Shown: one piece after another, positions 45,423 through 55,065 of the stretch
Numbering within the stretch: position 1 is the first letter of the stretch
Layout: every line of letters starts with the position of its first letter
Source: Megalonaias nervosa
Taxonomy: Eukaryota; Mollusca; Bivalvia; Unionida; Unionidae
Assembly: GCA_016617855.1 (NCBI GenBank)
Contig: JAECUM010001874.1
Location: 87,157 to 151,156, forward strand
Length of the DNA stretch: 64,000 bases
Reading direction: 5' to 3'
Made by a program: the position numbers and the translations under genes
The notes under the pieces: model-generated
The model's input: the letters and a program-made list of their open reading frames with translations, nothing else
What the model was told of the DNA's origin: nothing
Database searches by the model: none

Positions 45423-45752
45423 TTAGTGGAGACAGGAATGATCACGCAAGCCTTTATACCACTCATGCAACACTGCTTCTTCTGAGATGAGACTCCAAGC
45501 CTCGTCCAGATACTCGTCCAATTGTTCTTCTTGGCTCATCATCAGACATTGATCGTGTTGAATTTGACTGGGATGATCGTTTTGACATCCATAGCAATCT
45601 TTCATTGGTCTATTCCGTAATTGTATCCGCCAGGTGTTTTGCAAAACAGGACACTAAATGTTGTTCTTGTTCTGGCCATCTGGACGTGAGCACTACGTCC
45701 TTTTCGTATTTGTCTTGGGGTTCTGCTTTCACGGTATACTCCCATTCCATTT
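45423..45752 (-). pseudogene. Conserved small Polinton Cys protein, frameshifted
   Basis: ATG near 45752 opens MEWEYTVKAEPQDKYEKDVV; after a frameshift near 45645 the frame continues RNRPMKDCYGCQNDHPSQIQ and HDQCLMMSQEEQLDEYLDEA. The C-x-x-C...DHPSQ...HD-x-C pattern is a small conserved protein that accompanies Polinton structural genes; Cys/His spacing suggests metal binding. Function not known to me. Confidence 0.55.
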
Positions 45753-45799
45753 CCGAAGATTCTCTACTGTTCAAAGAGGAAAAGTGTCTTCCATTGTTT

Positions 45800-47064
45800 C
45801 TAATAGTCTAGAATTACTTCTCTCAAACTGTTGATTTCTATCGTATTATCGAATTCGGCATACAATATGACGTTCACCGTCTCGGCGAGAGCTTCTGCAA
45901 ACTGAAGTTCCACACGCAGTACACCAGATTTTATAGGTTGGAAATGTCCCTTGTCGCTGCCTTGGTCTGGAGGGAAATCAAAGGCCCACAAAGTGTAACC
46001 TCCTACATAATCTTCGTACGAAATACCGTGAATGGTGTTGGTTCCAAGCTGTCCGGTAGCTTCGTACAGGGACAAGAACGATCTCAAGTAATTTTTCTGG
46101 GCAAAGTTAGGTTCGAAGGGCCTGGTACACAAAGTCTTGCCATCGCGACTGACTTCGATCTTGGACACTCTGAAGTGCTTAAACTGGAAAGGATTTTGAT
46201 CGTGGGCTCCGTTGAGGGCTGCATTGCTGACGATACCAATCATTAAACGTTTGGGTAACTGTCCTTGGAACAGATGATCTTCGATCTTGGATCGGAGTCC
46301 AGCAGCAATGGTGAAAGTTTTCACTTCTACGCGTTGTATCGGATACTTGGCGGTCGTTCTGCTCAATGTGTGACTGGTGTCGTTTCCCGCTTTAGGTAAC
46401 ACTTCTACGCGGCGTACGTAAAGTCTGGCTTCTTGGATGATGGTTTTGTACTTGTTGGCGTGAGCCATCAAATGGAAAGCGACACTGCTGCGATTTAGTC
46501 TCAGGCTTATCTCCACTCCGTTTAGCAAATACTTGTCTTGCAAACATATGTCCAAATGCAAACGATCCATCAGTTCTAAACTACGTCCTTGCAGGATTTT
46601 CTTTCGACGGCCATTAAAGCCCACACTGTCAGGGCTGTGTCGTTAAACTTGTCCTCACCTGCGGTGTCAGGTTTCCAAACCACTCAAGCATTCAGATGAG
46701 TGTTCTTGGCCTCTTTTCCTTACGTCAGGTGATTTTCCAGGTACGTTTGGTAAGGGTAAGTATCCATGCTACTACTGAGCAAGGAATGCATGAAATTGTT
46801 GACGGGAGCTACTCTGGCATCGGCTCCTGGATTGGTATTGTCCGTTTTGATCACTTTCAATTCCAGATACAAGTAACTGCTATTCAGATCAATATAATCT
46901 TAGGGCTGTCCTTTGAATTCAAACTCAATGGAAGCTGAATCAGTCAAAGAGGAGACGGGATGAAATTCGACCCATTGGGATTCTTGCATCGTCATCATGG
47001 TGGGTGGCATGGCAAACAGATCCAGTTCCGACTTGAAACAGGCGCAAGACTCTCGGTGCATCAT
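45800..47064 (-). pseudogene. Polinton major capsid protein (F54H12.2-like), copy B
   Basis: ATG 47064 begins MMHRESCACFKSELDLFAMP. The N-terminal part includes SASIEFEF, DYIDLNSSYLYLELKVIK and MHSLL; the C-terminal 274-codon frame (46624-45800) includes IGIVSNAALNGAHDQNPFQF, SYEDYVGGYTLWAFDFPPDQ and VILYAEFDNTIEINSLREVI. These are hallmarks of the animal proteins annotated as F54H12.2-like, the Polinton jelly-roll capsid group. One frameshift near 46905, a TAA and TGA in 46640-46740, and a frame change near 46625 break it. Length about 420 residues is normal. Confidence 0.8.
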
Positions 47065-47239
47065 TTTCTTTCTTTCTTTCTCTGTTTGTTATTTAATAAT
47101 CAAAAACATCTAAGTCTCGGACGGTTCTTCTTTTCTTAGTCTTTCTAGCTCTGAGGGTGTGAAGTCCTCTGAAGGGGTGCCTTCGTCGTCTTTTTCTTCC
47201 TTGTCCTTGCTGTGGCGTCAGGCAAGCAGGAATGTCTGA
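47065..47239. other. Short intergenic gap in Polinton B
   Basis: A 175-bp gap with a pyrimidine-rich run (TTTCTTTCTTTCTT) at about 47068-47084. Nothing else seen. Confidence 0.4.
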
Positions 47240-47532
47240 CTAGGCAGCGTCCGGGGCATTTATAGGAGTTTCTCGTCGGCCCAAAATGTCTTTGCCCGTT
47301 TGAAGCAAGACATTTTTGCCTGCTCTCAAGAAAGTTTCTTTGTGGTTTTGTTTGTCGATGATAACATTTTGGAGAAATTCTTTGCCTTGCGTCAACGCGG
47401 CATCTTTCAAGGCGTGCAATCCCCGTGTCACCATGGGTTTCAAAACGGGTGCCACGAGCGAAAGGCCGATTTGAGCATATCTCCTAAACCATGTCCTCGT
47501 TGTCGAGCGACTCTTTGGTACACATGATACAT
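47240..47532 (-). pseudogene. pVI/pX-like small virion protein, copy B, frameshifted
   Basis: ATG 47532 begins MYHVYQRVARQRGHGLGDML. The frame breaks after about 27 codons near 47455, and the second frame continues PVLKPMVTRGLHALKDAALT and VLLQTGKDILGRRE to 47240. GHGLGD followed by an amphipathic helix matches the A1 gene at 266-745. It lies between penton and capsid genes. A one-base indel is enough to explain the break. Confidence 0.6.
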
Positions 47533-47545
47533 GAATGACAAGGGG

Positions 47546-48418
47546 TTAGAGTAATCGTTTTCGAAAATGGACTGTGACTTTCCCTTTGGTGAATGGAATA
47601 TTTTGTCCCAGATCTCCTTTTATAGTAATGTTGACAGTGTCGAAATACGACTTACTGACGGACAAATAGTGAGGATGTACAAACTCGCGGTGAACGTGAT
47701 AGGTGTTTCCACCTTCCTCGTCAGCGTTAGTAGTAGAATCCACTTTGAAAGGAATGACACGCAGTAACGGTACGGAGGTGTGTCCCACCACGTTGCACTC
47801 CACTACATCGGAGTACACAAAGATCAAATTCAGTCCTTGGTTCATTTCTACAGGGAATCGAAAATATTTCGCAAATGCAAGTTGCCAGTAACGGCTGTTA
47901 TTCCGTGTTTAATCTTGATCAACTAGGGATCTCCACCCAACATGTCATACAATTCAGGACAATTGGATCATTAGGCGACGATCCATTTTGTGGTACTTGA
48001 GGGTGACACTTTTTCTGGCTTTCTCCAAGGCTTTGCCAAACACGGCATTGAACCTGTCAGCAATCGCGTTCACCAAATGTTGACCACTAAAATAATATCC
48101 TGGGGAAATTTTTAATCGATAAGTGGATCGTTTAGTTTTTGGGTCCTGTGTTTTCATAGAGTCACCTACAGTGACGCGTTCATCCAAGTTTTGTTGCACT
48201 TGCTCGTCATGAACTTCCACCGTAAAAGTGTTTTGATTTTCAATGATATTTTTGATTTGCGTAGCATGAATCGTTTCCACCAAAGCCACTTCCCAATGGG
48301 CTTCGTGATCCAATTGGATGGTCTGAGGTCATTTGGCCGTGAAACAGCACAAAGTGTTTTTGGGAAACACCTCCATGGAACTGTCACTGGGTAACGTTAG
48401 GTAAACTTCGTTATTCAT
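47546..48418 (-). pseudogene. Penton-like minor capsid protein, copy B
   Basis: ATG 48418 begins MNNEVYLTLPSDSSMEVFPK, the usual Polinton penton start (LPS-x-SSM). One in-frame TGA sits near 48328, then HWEVALVETIHATQ and ISPGYYFSGQHLVNAIADRF to 47954; further pieces include LIKIKHGIT, VYSDVVECNVVGHTSVPLLR, YHVHREFVHPHYLSVSKSYF and ITIKGDLGQNIPFTKGKVTV, ending 47546. Lesions: one TGA, a stop and frame changes between 47954 and 47845. Length about 290 residues is as expected. Confidence 0.75.
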
Positions 48419-48424
48419 AATTCT

Positions 48425-48840
48425 AGAGTTCTAGTGTCCGAGGGGTCGCTGAAAGTCAGAGGAGTGTCTAAAAGAGGATTGTTGTGATTGTTATGGTGAC
48501 TGCTGGAAGGGTGACTGACGTTGGACGCAAGGCTCCCGTTGTTACCGTTAGAGGAATATTTCAGGGACGGATTGGGAAGAAGGTAACTGATGCAACTGCT
48601 CGGTAAAATGGTCTACAATTGTTTGTCTCCTTGTTGCAAACTCAAATTGGCAATGGCAGCACCGATGACACAATACACCACAAAGATTTGGCAGACAAAA
48701 ACGATTTGTGTTTTAGGCACACGTTCTCCACACCACACCCACAAGGGTTGCTTTTGTAGATCTTGCAGAGAAGAACTGGGCGAGGGAGTGGTCACTGCGG
48801 TGGTAGCGGTTGAAACTGTGTTGAAAGACATGATGGTCAA
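48425..48840 (-). pseudogene. Small Polinton membrane protein, frameshifted
   Basis: The frame 48840-48613 has a Thr/Ser-rich start and one membrane helix, VFVCQIFVVYCVIGAAIANL. After a frame change near 48610 it continues LPSSCISYLLPNPSLKYSS and a Ser/Asn-rich tail to about 48425. CQ-I-x-VYCVI...NLS...S-x-I-x-YLLPNPS is a conserved small membrane protein of animal Polintons. It overlaps the integrase stop by 4 bp. Confidence 0.55.
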
Positions 48841-49940
48841 TTCTTGTTATAGTAGATGATTTGTGAAGCGTCGATCCAAAAGTCAAAACTCGGCGAATAT
48901 ACTTTCCAATGTACTTTCACTTCTTTGACACGACGTTTTCCCACTTTTCTGGTTCTTCGATCAAGAATGCTTTCTATCTCGTACACTTCGTCTTCTTTTT
49001 TGGTCACACGTTGTAACTCGGGCAAGTAAAACGTTCCTTTTAACACTTCCCCGTTCATTTCTTCCAATTTATAGAACGCAAGATGACGGCCACGCACTCG
49101 TTCAGTGACACGAAACAATTCGGTGGTCCAATTGGGTAAGTAACCTTTGTCGAAATTACGTTTGGTTTTGCCAATGCGCACCCAATCTCCTGATGCCAAC
49201 ACTCCACCTTTGTTGGGGACAGTCACCGTCGGGGACGTACCAAACAGGCGTTGGAAGACGGTCACTTCGTTGTCGGGAGTCACTTCTTGGGGGGGGGGGG
49301 CACGTCCGTGCTCCGATGGTAAGATTGGTTGTACGATTGGACTAGGTGCGGTAAGACGTCGATGTACTTGAGAGTATGTTGATGCGTAAAATATTACCAC
49401 ATCCGTTTTTTCAAGGTGCGTTGAAAACGTTCCACGATAGTGGCTTTAGTTTCGGGATTCTCGGTGGTGAAAAAAATGAATGGCACGTGTTTTAATTCTT
49501 TATGGAAAGCTTGGTTCAGAAATTCGGTGCCTTTGTCAGTTTGCCATTGAAGAGAGTAACGCCCGCCTTGTTTTAACACCAGATTTAGGGCTCGCACTAA
49601 CTCACTGCTCGATTTGGAAGTCAATGGCACGACCCAGACAAATTTGGAAAAGACGTCTGTGACAGAAAACAAATATTTGTAGCCACGATTGTAGGTGGCC
49701 AAATAAGAGACATCGGCTAAATCAGCTTGCCATTGATGATCGATGCCTTCCACTCGGGTGCGACTTTTGGAAAATTTTCGTCGAATGGGTTTGTGTAAGG
49801 TGTACGTGGCTTGTTCTTGTAACCATCGTTGCACTTGCACTTTTCAGTCTTGTTTTGGCAGCACGGTAAAATTTCTGAACTCCTCCGTAACCTGCGGGAT
49901 GGGATGGATCGTAGTAAATGTTGGCTAACACCTTCTCCAA
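48837..49940 (-). pseudogene. Polinton integrase (rve), copy B
   Basis: Frames 49940-49722, 49840-49394 and 49400-48837 form one protein: N-terminus IYYDPSHPAGYGGVQKFYRA; core HQWQADLADVSYLATYNRGY with first Asp, LFSVTDVFSKFVWVVPL, WQTDKGTEFLNQAF with second Asp, ATIVERFQRTLKKRMW with Glu; then GDWVRIGKTKRNFDKGYLPN and a chromodomain-like end VHWKVYSPSFDFWIDASQII. The DDE triad is intact; frameshifts near 49850 and 49400 (the latter next to a G9 run at about 49293 in the third part) break it. It would insert element DNA, making the 6-bp duplication. Confidence 0.85.
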
Positions 49941-50010
49941 TTTTTAATAAGCTATTGACTCTTCGCTGATGCTACTCTGGATGGGGAGCGGGGGTGGTTT
50001 AGAAACGGCT

Positions 50011-50635
50011 TTATGTGTCCGATGTGCCACGAGAGTCGACTTCGAAGGTAGTGGTGGTTGTGGTGGTTGTAACGGTAATGGGATGGCTTTGGTCTTCTTT
50101 TCTTTTTTTCACTTCTGGTTTCACTTCTTTCTCTTTGACTTCTGTCGAAGGAGGAGTGGACATCATCTTTTTAACCCAAGCTTTAAGTTCTTCTCGTTGG
50201 GGTGTTGGGGAAGGGGTTAACAAGGATGCTGCAATCTTACTAGGGTAGGGAGCTGCTGACGGTGTTTGAAAGACTTCTTGTGACTCTTCTTCATCAGGCA
50301 TCCGTGGGGCTGCCTCTGTCTTGACCGCTGGGGGTAGTGGTGGGGGTGATGGACTTTTCATCAGGGTCTTAAAATCTTTCAGAGTTGGTAGAGCTGTTTT
50401 GTCTAAAGCTTTCTGGTGAAAGAGTTGCAGTCGTTGCAACAGTTTACCGTACCGTTGAGATTTTTCCGTTTCTGACAAACCGCTGAGATCCATCAACGAT
50501 TGCAATTCGTTTTTTAACTAGGACATCTCGGTCAAATGAGGTATGGGAGGTAAATGCGGTGTCCGTTGTTCTTGCCAACAATGGTATTCCATCCATCGTT
50601 TGTAAGGCACTAAAGCCAGTTTTCGTCCTTCCATC
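50011..50635 (-). pseudogene. Polinton B protein of unknown function with LVPYKRW start
   Basis: ATG 50635 begins MEGRKLALVPYKRWMEYH. An in-frame TAG near 50518 follows PHLTEMS; the frame continues ELQSLMDLSGLSETEKSQRY and LQRLQLFHQKAL, then a Pro/Ser-rich region and a Thr8 run near the end (50011). A short LVP-K-x-W start followed by a helical KxxRYxxLLQRL domain is a recurring Polinton protein; the role is unknown. Only one lesion is visible. Confidence 0.5.
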
Positions 50636-50675
50636 AGATTTCAAGGGTCACGTCTGAGATCTTTTGACTCAAGAG

Positions 50676-50708
50676 GTCCCTTTTATCTTCTTGACCCTTT
50701 TATCTTGG
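50676..50708 (-). promoter_or_regulatory. Two TATA-like boxes upstream of the LVPYKRW gene
   Basis: Minus strand AAGATAAAAGGGTC and GAAGATAAAAGGGACC (50708-50676) lie 40-70 bp before ATG 50635. Confidence 0.4.
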
Positions 50709-51150
50709 AACTATGGCGGGTAAAACACTTCCCAACATACCCAACATAGGTCTCGCTATTACATTGGTAAGAAGTCCTAACAGGGGAAAATTTCATCTCC
50801 GTTGCACCGACATCTTTTTCTTTTGCAGAATGGGTATTTTCTTTTGGACCATTTGGCGAAGAACGTGTCGATGTTTGGATAAGCATTTTTTCTGGTGTTT
50901 AGACAAAGGTATCGTTCCTTTCAAGACATTCAGACAACATTCGCTCACGGTATTGATAAAGTCTTTGGAGGCGGCTTGAATGAGTTGTTTTCGCATGGGT
51001 GGATAAACTTTGGACAGGACAGACAACATGTCCCAATGTTTGACTAAATGAGGAGGCAGTCCTTTCCTTTTCTTTCCTTTGTGGGTAGAAGAAGGATGTC
51101 TTTTGGGGGTGACATCTTTGTTTGTTGGTTCGTTGGTGCCAGGGCACACA
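50700..51150 (-). pseudogene. Basic core-like Polinton protein (KH...LL.G.. family)
   Basis: Minus-strand frame: LPPHLVKHWDMLSVLSKVYP, MRKQLIQAASKDFINTVSEC, CLNVLKGTIPLSKHQKKCLS, KHRHVLRQMVQKKIPILQKK, then QRR followed by TGA and NFPLLGLLTNVIARPMLGML to a stop at 50700. R-x-x-I/L-x-x-A...NVLKG-x-IPL...KK-x-L..H..VLR, then a hydrophobic Gly/Leu tail, is a family found in many Polintons. The in-frame TGA stands where glycine is usual. The first 50 codons derive from the tandem cassette next door. Confidence 0.55.
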
Positions 51151-51159
51151 CCAAAAATA

Positions 51160-52055
51160 CACTAACGTCGATGACTTGGCACACGGCCTTTTATCATTTT
51201 TTGGACTATCGCTTCGTCATTAAGGTTACTATTTGTTTCCCAAAATCACCAAAGAATCCTCCTCTTTGGTAGCCCCTCTTTTTCTTTGGATGAGTGTGTC
51301 TTTTCTGGGGTGACGTCTATGTTTGGTTAAGCGCTTTTTCGGATGATGAGACTGTCTTTTTCTTTTTCTTTTCTAGACAGGAGAATGACGATAAAGGAAC
51401 ATCTTTGGTGCACAAAATACACTGAAGTCCATAACTCGACATGGGTCCTTTTACCTTATTTTTTTCTTTTGGAGCTTGTCCTCTAACTTTTTGGCAAAAT
51501 CATTTACTAACTTATCCATTTGAAAGAAAAATCCTCTCCTTTGGTGGGTTCTCCTTTTCTTTGGTCGTGTGTGTCTTTTCTGGGGGTGACGTTGATGCTT
51601 GGCTAAGCGTTTTTTTTTTCGGATGACGTGACTGTCCTTTTCTTTTTCCTTTTCCTTTCTGGACAGGAGAACGGCGATGGTGTGCACTTCTTTGAGGGGA
51701 CATCTTTTTGGTTCAGGAGCAAAAAAAATGCACTGAAGTCCAATGGCTTGACATGCGTCCTTTTATCTTATTTGTCTGATAAGGTTTGGCAAAAAATCCT
51801 CCCTTTTGGTGGTTCCTCTTTTTCTTTGGACGAGTGTGTCGTTTCAGAGGGTGACGTCGATGCTTCGCGATGCGTTTTGTTCTGATGACGAGACTGTCCT
51901 TTTCTTTTTCCTTCTCCTTTTTGGACACAAGAATGACGATGGTGACGGTGTGCTCTTCCTTGAGGAGGAATCTTTGGGCGTTCAGGAGCACAAAAACACT
52001 GATCACATCGTTTACCTCAGGTCTTTTTATACTAGAATGCGACGCCACTGATTGT
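51160..52055 (-). repeat. Tandemly amplified promoter-plus-basic-gene cassette
   Basis: Four copies of a TATA-like box (51187-51200, 51446-51460, 51759-51770, 52023-52033) spaced 260-315 bp apart, each followed on the minus strand by a short leader and a Lys/Arg/His-rich frame: FSVF start, then KKEKEKEKDS or KRKRKRQ, KRxAKHxRHP, KRHTRPKKKR, HQ-x-GGFF. Frames of 78-111 codons remain open in two copies; the others carry stops or shifts. The fourth copy is fused to the core-like gene at 50700-51150. Products resemble protamine-like DNA-condensing proteins, by composition only. Confidence 0.65.
51713..52008 (-). CDS. Lys/Arg/His-rich basic protein (best-preserved cassette copy)
   Basis: From ATG 52008 the minus-strand frame reads VISVFVLLNAQRFLLKEEH, then VTIVILVSKKEKEKEKDSLV, then RTKRIAKHRRHPLKRHTRPK and NHQKGGFFAKPYQTNKIKGR to 51713. 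The TATA box AGTATAAAAAG (52033-52023) lies 15 bp before the ATG. The basic domain is the part conserved among the cassette copies; the last 25 codons read into the next cassette. Confidence 0.45.
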
Positions 52056-52656
52056 TGTCTCGTCGTATCATTTTCATGGCAGGCATCACACGTCGTGGAG
52101 GGGTTCGCAACGGACTCAATCGGGACAGTTCTTGCTTGGATAAATCCAGTAAACTCATTAACATGCCCGATCTCTCCTGGCCTTTGATTTTGGGGGCAGG
52201 TACTTTGTGATCAGCGGCCACTGCCGCTAAAGAGGAAGAAGGTGTCACCGTTGGAGAAGTTTTTGGAGACATGGGTTTCCAATGTTTCATCAAATTAGGA
52301 AAGACACGTGTCAAATCGGGTTTGGCAGGCATCACCAGCAACAGAGAAGTGGAAGAACCTGAGGATACTGGAGTCGCGGTCACGTTGTACCAGGTCTTAG
52401 TTTGCCAATGTATGGTTGCGTCCTGGCGGCAGTGCCTCTCTTGCGGCTAGAAGCTGTTTTCTGGGGGCTTTTCTTTTCTTTTTCTGAGGCTGTGACCTGG
52501 TCTTGACATCGTTGCTCCTTTTCTTTTTCTTCTCGGTACGACGGGTAGTGGCTTTTTCTTGGGGAGAACTTTAAGAGCGTTAGGAGCGTTAGGATTCCTT
52601 TTTAAGAGGGAGCGAATGATGACACCTCCTAGATAACCGCTACCTCTAGGTTTCAA
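52027..52656 (-). pseudogene. Polinton B virion-like protein with GSGYLGG start, one amber stop
   Basis: One frame runs from MKPRGSGYLGGVIIRSLLKR (52656) through a basic segment (KVLPKKKPLP, VPRRKRKG) and an in-frame TAG near 52449 to the conserved-looking C-terminus GQERSGMLMSLLDLSKQELS and DNNQWRRILV at 52027, about 209 codons. The glycine-rich amphipathic start resembles membrane-active minor virion proteins such as adenovirus pVI; this is a composition argument only. Its 3' end overlaps the first cassette. Confidence 0.45.
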
Positions 52657-52927
52657 AATGATTTACTTTTTGGTTTGAGTGTCGATGCGAGGATCGGCCA
52701 GTTGCCTCAAGGCTACTTTGTTTCTCTCTCAAAAAAAAACGTTTGTTTTGATGTGGAATGTGAATGATGCCTTGCAGTAATTGACGTGCTGTCACCGTAA
52801 ACCATTGTAAGACTTCTTTGAGACTGGCTTCTAAAACACGAGCACGTATTTGTGGATTTTTTTCGCGACTGATGCCGTACAAGGCACGAATCAATTTGAC
52901 GGGAAGATGAGACTGAAAGGACGTCAT
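52646..52927 (-). CDS. Second core-like protein (paralogue of 50700-51150)
   Basis: ATG 52927: MTSFQSHLPVKLIRALYGIS, then IRARVLEASLKEVLQWFTVT, ARQLLQGIIHIPHQNKRFFL. The layout (R-x-x-VLEA...LLQG-x-IHIP...K-x-FF) parallels R-x-x-LIQA...VLKG-x-IPL...K-x-L in the gene at 50700-51150, so I call them paralogues. The C-terminal 25 codons look frameshifted. TATA box at 52963-52973, 36 bp upstream. Confidence 0.5.
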   Translation of the reverse strand: MTSFQSHLPVKLIRALYGISREKNPQIRARVLEASLKEVLQWFTVTARQLLQGIIHIPHQNKRFFLREKQSSLEATGRSSHRHSNQKVNHFET

Positions 52928-52962
52928 GTTGGCGCTGTGTGAGACAGACCCAAAGTGACCGA

Positions 52963-52973
52963 GGTTTTTATAG
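52963..52973 (-). promoter_or_regulatory. TATA box of the second core-like gene
   Basis: Minus strand CTATAAAAACC, 36 bp upstream of ATG 52927. Confidence 0.5.
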
Positions 52974-52990
52974 ACCTGTTTTGGTTGTTG

Positions 52991-53698
52991 TTAAGTCGAC
53001 GACGGGGACATGTACACGACAGGCCCTCCGTCTTGGCACCAGTGGTGAAACAGATGGGTACGAAATCGCAAGGAATCGGGGGTGGTGGGTTTTAAATCCA
53101 CGAGTAAATAGGCGTGTGTCGTTTGAGTGGCATCGTCGTACGCATGAGTCAGCCAAGGCGTTCCTAACTCTTTGGCTAAGACTTGTACTTGCAATTTATC
53201 TCTAGGGTTTTTAAACACGACCACGTAATGAGCATTGAGACTGATGGTGCAATGGGCTTTACTTTGTTGAAACAAATTTTGGGTAATGTAAATAAACTGG
53301 CATTACGATGATGCCCTTTGCGCGTAAACCATAGTTTAATTTCTTCTTCGTCTTCTCCTAACATGTCGTCGACTGCGGTCAGACACGATCCCGTCGTCTT
53401 CGCCAGGAATGCCTTCCACAAACACGATGGAATCGCCTTGACTTTCTCGCAGAAGGCTGTACGCCGATTGCCACTCTTTGTAACACCACACTATCCGTTG
53501 AGGTTGACGATCGATCAAATGATGTTTATGTTCGATCAAACGTTTGACAAATTCGGTTTTGCCTGAACCGCTAGGTCCGGCAATGAGCATGTCAAAGGGA
53601 TGCCGAAGATACAAGGCCTCCCAACTGGCACGATCTAAGTTTTCGTCGATGACTTTGAAAGTGGAGGAAGAGAGAGCAGAGACAGTAGAGGTAGCCAT
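52991..53698 (-). pseudogene. Packaging ATPase (FtsK/HerA, A32-like), copy B
   Basis: ATG 53698 begins MATSTVSALSSSTFKVIDEN; P-loop MLIAGPSGSGKTEFVKRLIE; then QRIVWCYKEWQSAY and SIVFVEGIP. A frame change near 53370 leads to DDMLGEDEEEIKLWFTRKGH with the acidic Walker B end, and a further change near 53275 to AHCTISLNAHYVVVFKNPRD and HAYLLVDLKPTTPDSLRFRT, ending 52991. Order and length (about 235 residues) match Polinton packaging ATPases. Two frameshifts. Confidence 0.85.
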
Positions 53699-53746
53699 AG
53701 TAGTGTAGGGAATGTCACTCGTGACACGAAGACAGACAAGACAAGA

Positions 53747-53756
53747 GTTTTTATAC
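53747..53756 (-). promoter_or_regulatory. TATA box of the packaging ATPase gene
   Basis: Minus strand GTATAAAAAC, about 50 bp upstream of ATG 53698. Confidence 0.5.
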
Positions 53757-53784
53757 TTTTTTCAGGACACGTTTATTGCAATCT

Positions 53785-54105
53785 TTAATTGTGAACAACA
53801 CGAAAGACAAAAATACATAAAAGCCAAATGGTTAAGTACATGAATAAAAGACATATCAAAACGATCATAGTGGAATATAAACAAGACTCTGTACAACATT
53901 TTTGGTGACGAAGGTGTGGTTTCCTAGGGACAGTGTGTAATGTTAGAGTCTCTACACTCCTTGGCGCAGTCACACAGGAGTCCTCCCGAAATGGCCTTTC
54001 GGGGATGTCGATGACGGCTCTGTCCTGAAGGGAGTGGTTTTCCTCGGTGACGGGTTCTTCTTCTGGTACTGTCCCTAACACAGGTTTGAAAGTTACTTTT
54101 TTTCA
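53785..54105 (-). pseudogene. C-terminally anchored membrane protein, Polinton B
   Basis: An ATG near 54105 is followed by an A7 run; dropping frame there joins it to the frame TFKPVLGTVPEEEPVTEENH that runs to 53785. The last 35 residues are a membrane anchor (YSTMIVLICLLFMYLTIWLL). A Cys-rich patch (CCTESC) precedes the anchor. Unknown family. The slip in the A-run is the only visible lesion. Confidence 0.4.
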
Positions 54106-54125
54106 TTGAACGTGTGAAGTCAGGA

Positions 54126-54371
54126 TTACAAATCTTGGGTATAGTGTGCCACTTCTTTTGTCCAAGCCTCGAAGCCCAAACTTTTCCAGTCACGTACATC
54201 TTTCCAGTGAGGGTGTAAGTCACAAGCTACACACACGTCGTCGTACACATCTTCAGTGCCTAAAAGTTGACGAATCTTGTTTTCCTGTAGAGGTCGAGAA
54301 GTATCGAGATGAAAGCGCAAAGCTTTTAACAGAATTAATCTCTCGTGTACATTTAAAGGGACCACTTTCAT
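54126..54371 (-). CDS. Small Polinton B protein of unknown function (81 aa)
   Basis: ATG 54371: MKVVPLNVHERLILLKALRF, LQENKIRQLLGTEDVYDDVC, VACDLHPHWKDVRDWKSLGF, ending VAHYTQDL. Cys/His clustering (C-x2-C-x3-H-x-H) could bind zinc. The start overlaps the end of the Bcl-2-like frame by 4 bp, typical of compact element genes. Not recognised. Confidence 0.4.
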   Translation of the reverse strand: MKVVPLNVHERLILLKALRFHLDTSRPLQENKIRQLLGTEDVYDDVCVACDLHPHWKDVRDWKSLGFEAWTKEVAHYTQDL

Positions 54372-54643
54372 GTATTATTTAGTGGTAAGTACTGTTCGTA
54401 AAGAGTCCACAAGGAATCGGCTGGTAAACGAAATCCCAGAAAGCAAGTTACTAAGACACACACTACACGTCGACCCCAATTCAATGGACACAGTTCTCGT
54501 AAAATGCAATGGTAATCCTCCACTGTCTGAATGCTGTCAATGATTTCCTTCCAATCTGTTGTATCACGAATGATAAAGGTCGTGGCATGGTAGAACGTTT
54601 TTATACCTATTTTTGTCCGAGGCAATAAGTGCACTTTCTGCAC
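54368..54643 (-). CDS. Bcl-2-like protein candidate (BH1 motif)
   Basis: In the frame 54643-54368 the segment ELCPLNWGRRVVCVLVTCFL fits the Bcl-2 BH1 consensus (x-NWGR-[IV][VI]-x-[FL]), followed by RLPADSLWTLYEQYL. The preceding helix (DWKEIIDSIQTVEDYHCILR) is where the central helices would be. At 91 codons it is short for a Bcl-2 fold (about 150). The TATA box at 54597-54607 sits inside the annotated frame and a downstream ATG is out of frame, so the real start may be lost. Adintoviruses are reported to carry Bcl-2 homologues; the assignment here rests on BH1 alone. Confidence 0.45.
   Translation of the reverse strand: MQKVHLLPRTKIGIKTFYHATTFIIRDTTDWKEIIDSIQTVEDYHCILRELCPLNWGRRVVCVLVTCFLGFRLPADSLWTLYEQYLPLNNT
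54597..54607 (-). promoter_or_regulatory. TATA box of the Bcl-2-like gene
   Basis: Minus strand GGTATAAAAAC. Confidence 0.45.
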
Positions 54644-55065
54644 AGAGATGGTCGTACCCCAGTGGTGAATCTAAATTGTTTAGTCACTAACTTGCACATC
54701 ACACACCGTTCAGAAATTTCCTCTTGAACTAAGTTTACATTGTGTAAAACATTTTGGTAACCCTCTAACTCTTCTTCTAAAATTCGTTGCAGTAAGTTCA
54801 CCTTGTAGTAAAAAGAATCAGTAACAAACCAATCCTTCTTGCACAGGGGTAGTTGAACAATGTCTGACCACTGGAACGTTTTCATCAGAATCAATCCTCT
54901 TATAGCATTTAGGCACCAGTGGTTTAAACATCGGTGACGTAACGGATGCAATTGTTCTTTGCGTTTCACTTGTATTTTGACGAACTCTTGGTAAATGCGT
55001 TCTCTCAGCTCCACAGGCAAACCACGAATGTTCTCTTGTAAAGTATCCATGACCATGTCAGTCAA
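54607..55065 (-). CDS. LPxEL-box protein 1 (152 aa), unknown
   Basis: Intact frame: MTDMVMDTLQENIRGLPVEL, RERIYQEFVKIQVKRKEQLH near the start; the C-terminus has CVMCKLVTKQFRFTTGVRPS and LCRKCTYC, a four-cysteine C-x2-C...C-x2-C arrangement that could bind zinc. The N-terminal N-I-x-x-LP-x-EL-x-E-x-IY-x-E resembles the first helices of an F-box (LPxEL). The neighbouring gene at 55062 repeats this motif. A ubiquitin-ligase adaptor role is speculation. Confidence 0.45.
   Translation of the reverse strand: MTDMVMDTLQENIRGLPVELRERIYQEFVKIQVKRKEQLHPLRHRCLNHWCLNAIRGLILMKTFQWSDIVQLPLCKKDWFVTDSFYYKVNLLQRILEEELEGYQNVLHNVNLVQEEISERCVMCKLVTKQFRFTTGVRPSLCRKCTYCLGQK

Noticed and set aside
50969..51150. 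A separate gene encoded by the other overlapping frames here
   Set aside because: Only the minus-strand frame with VLKGTIPLSKHQKK shows family conservation; others are frame shadows.
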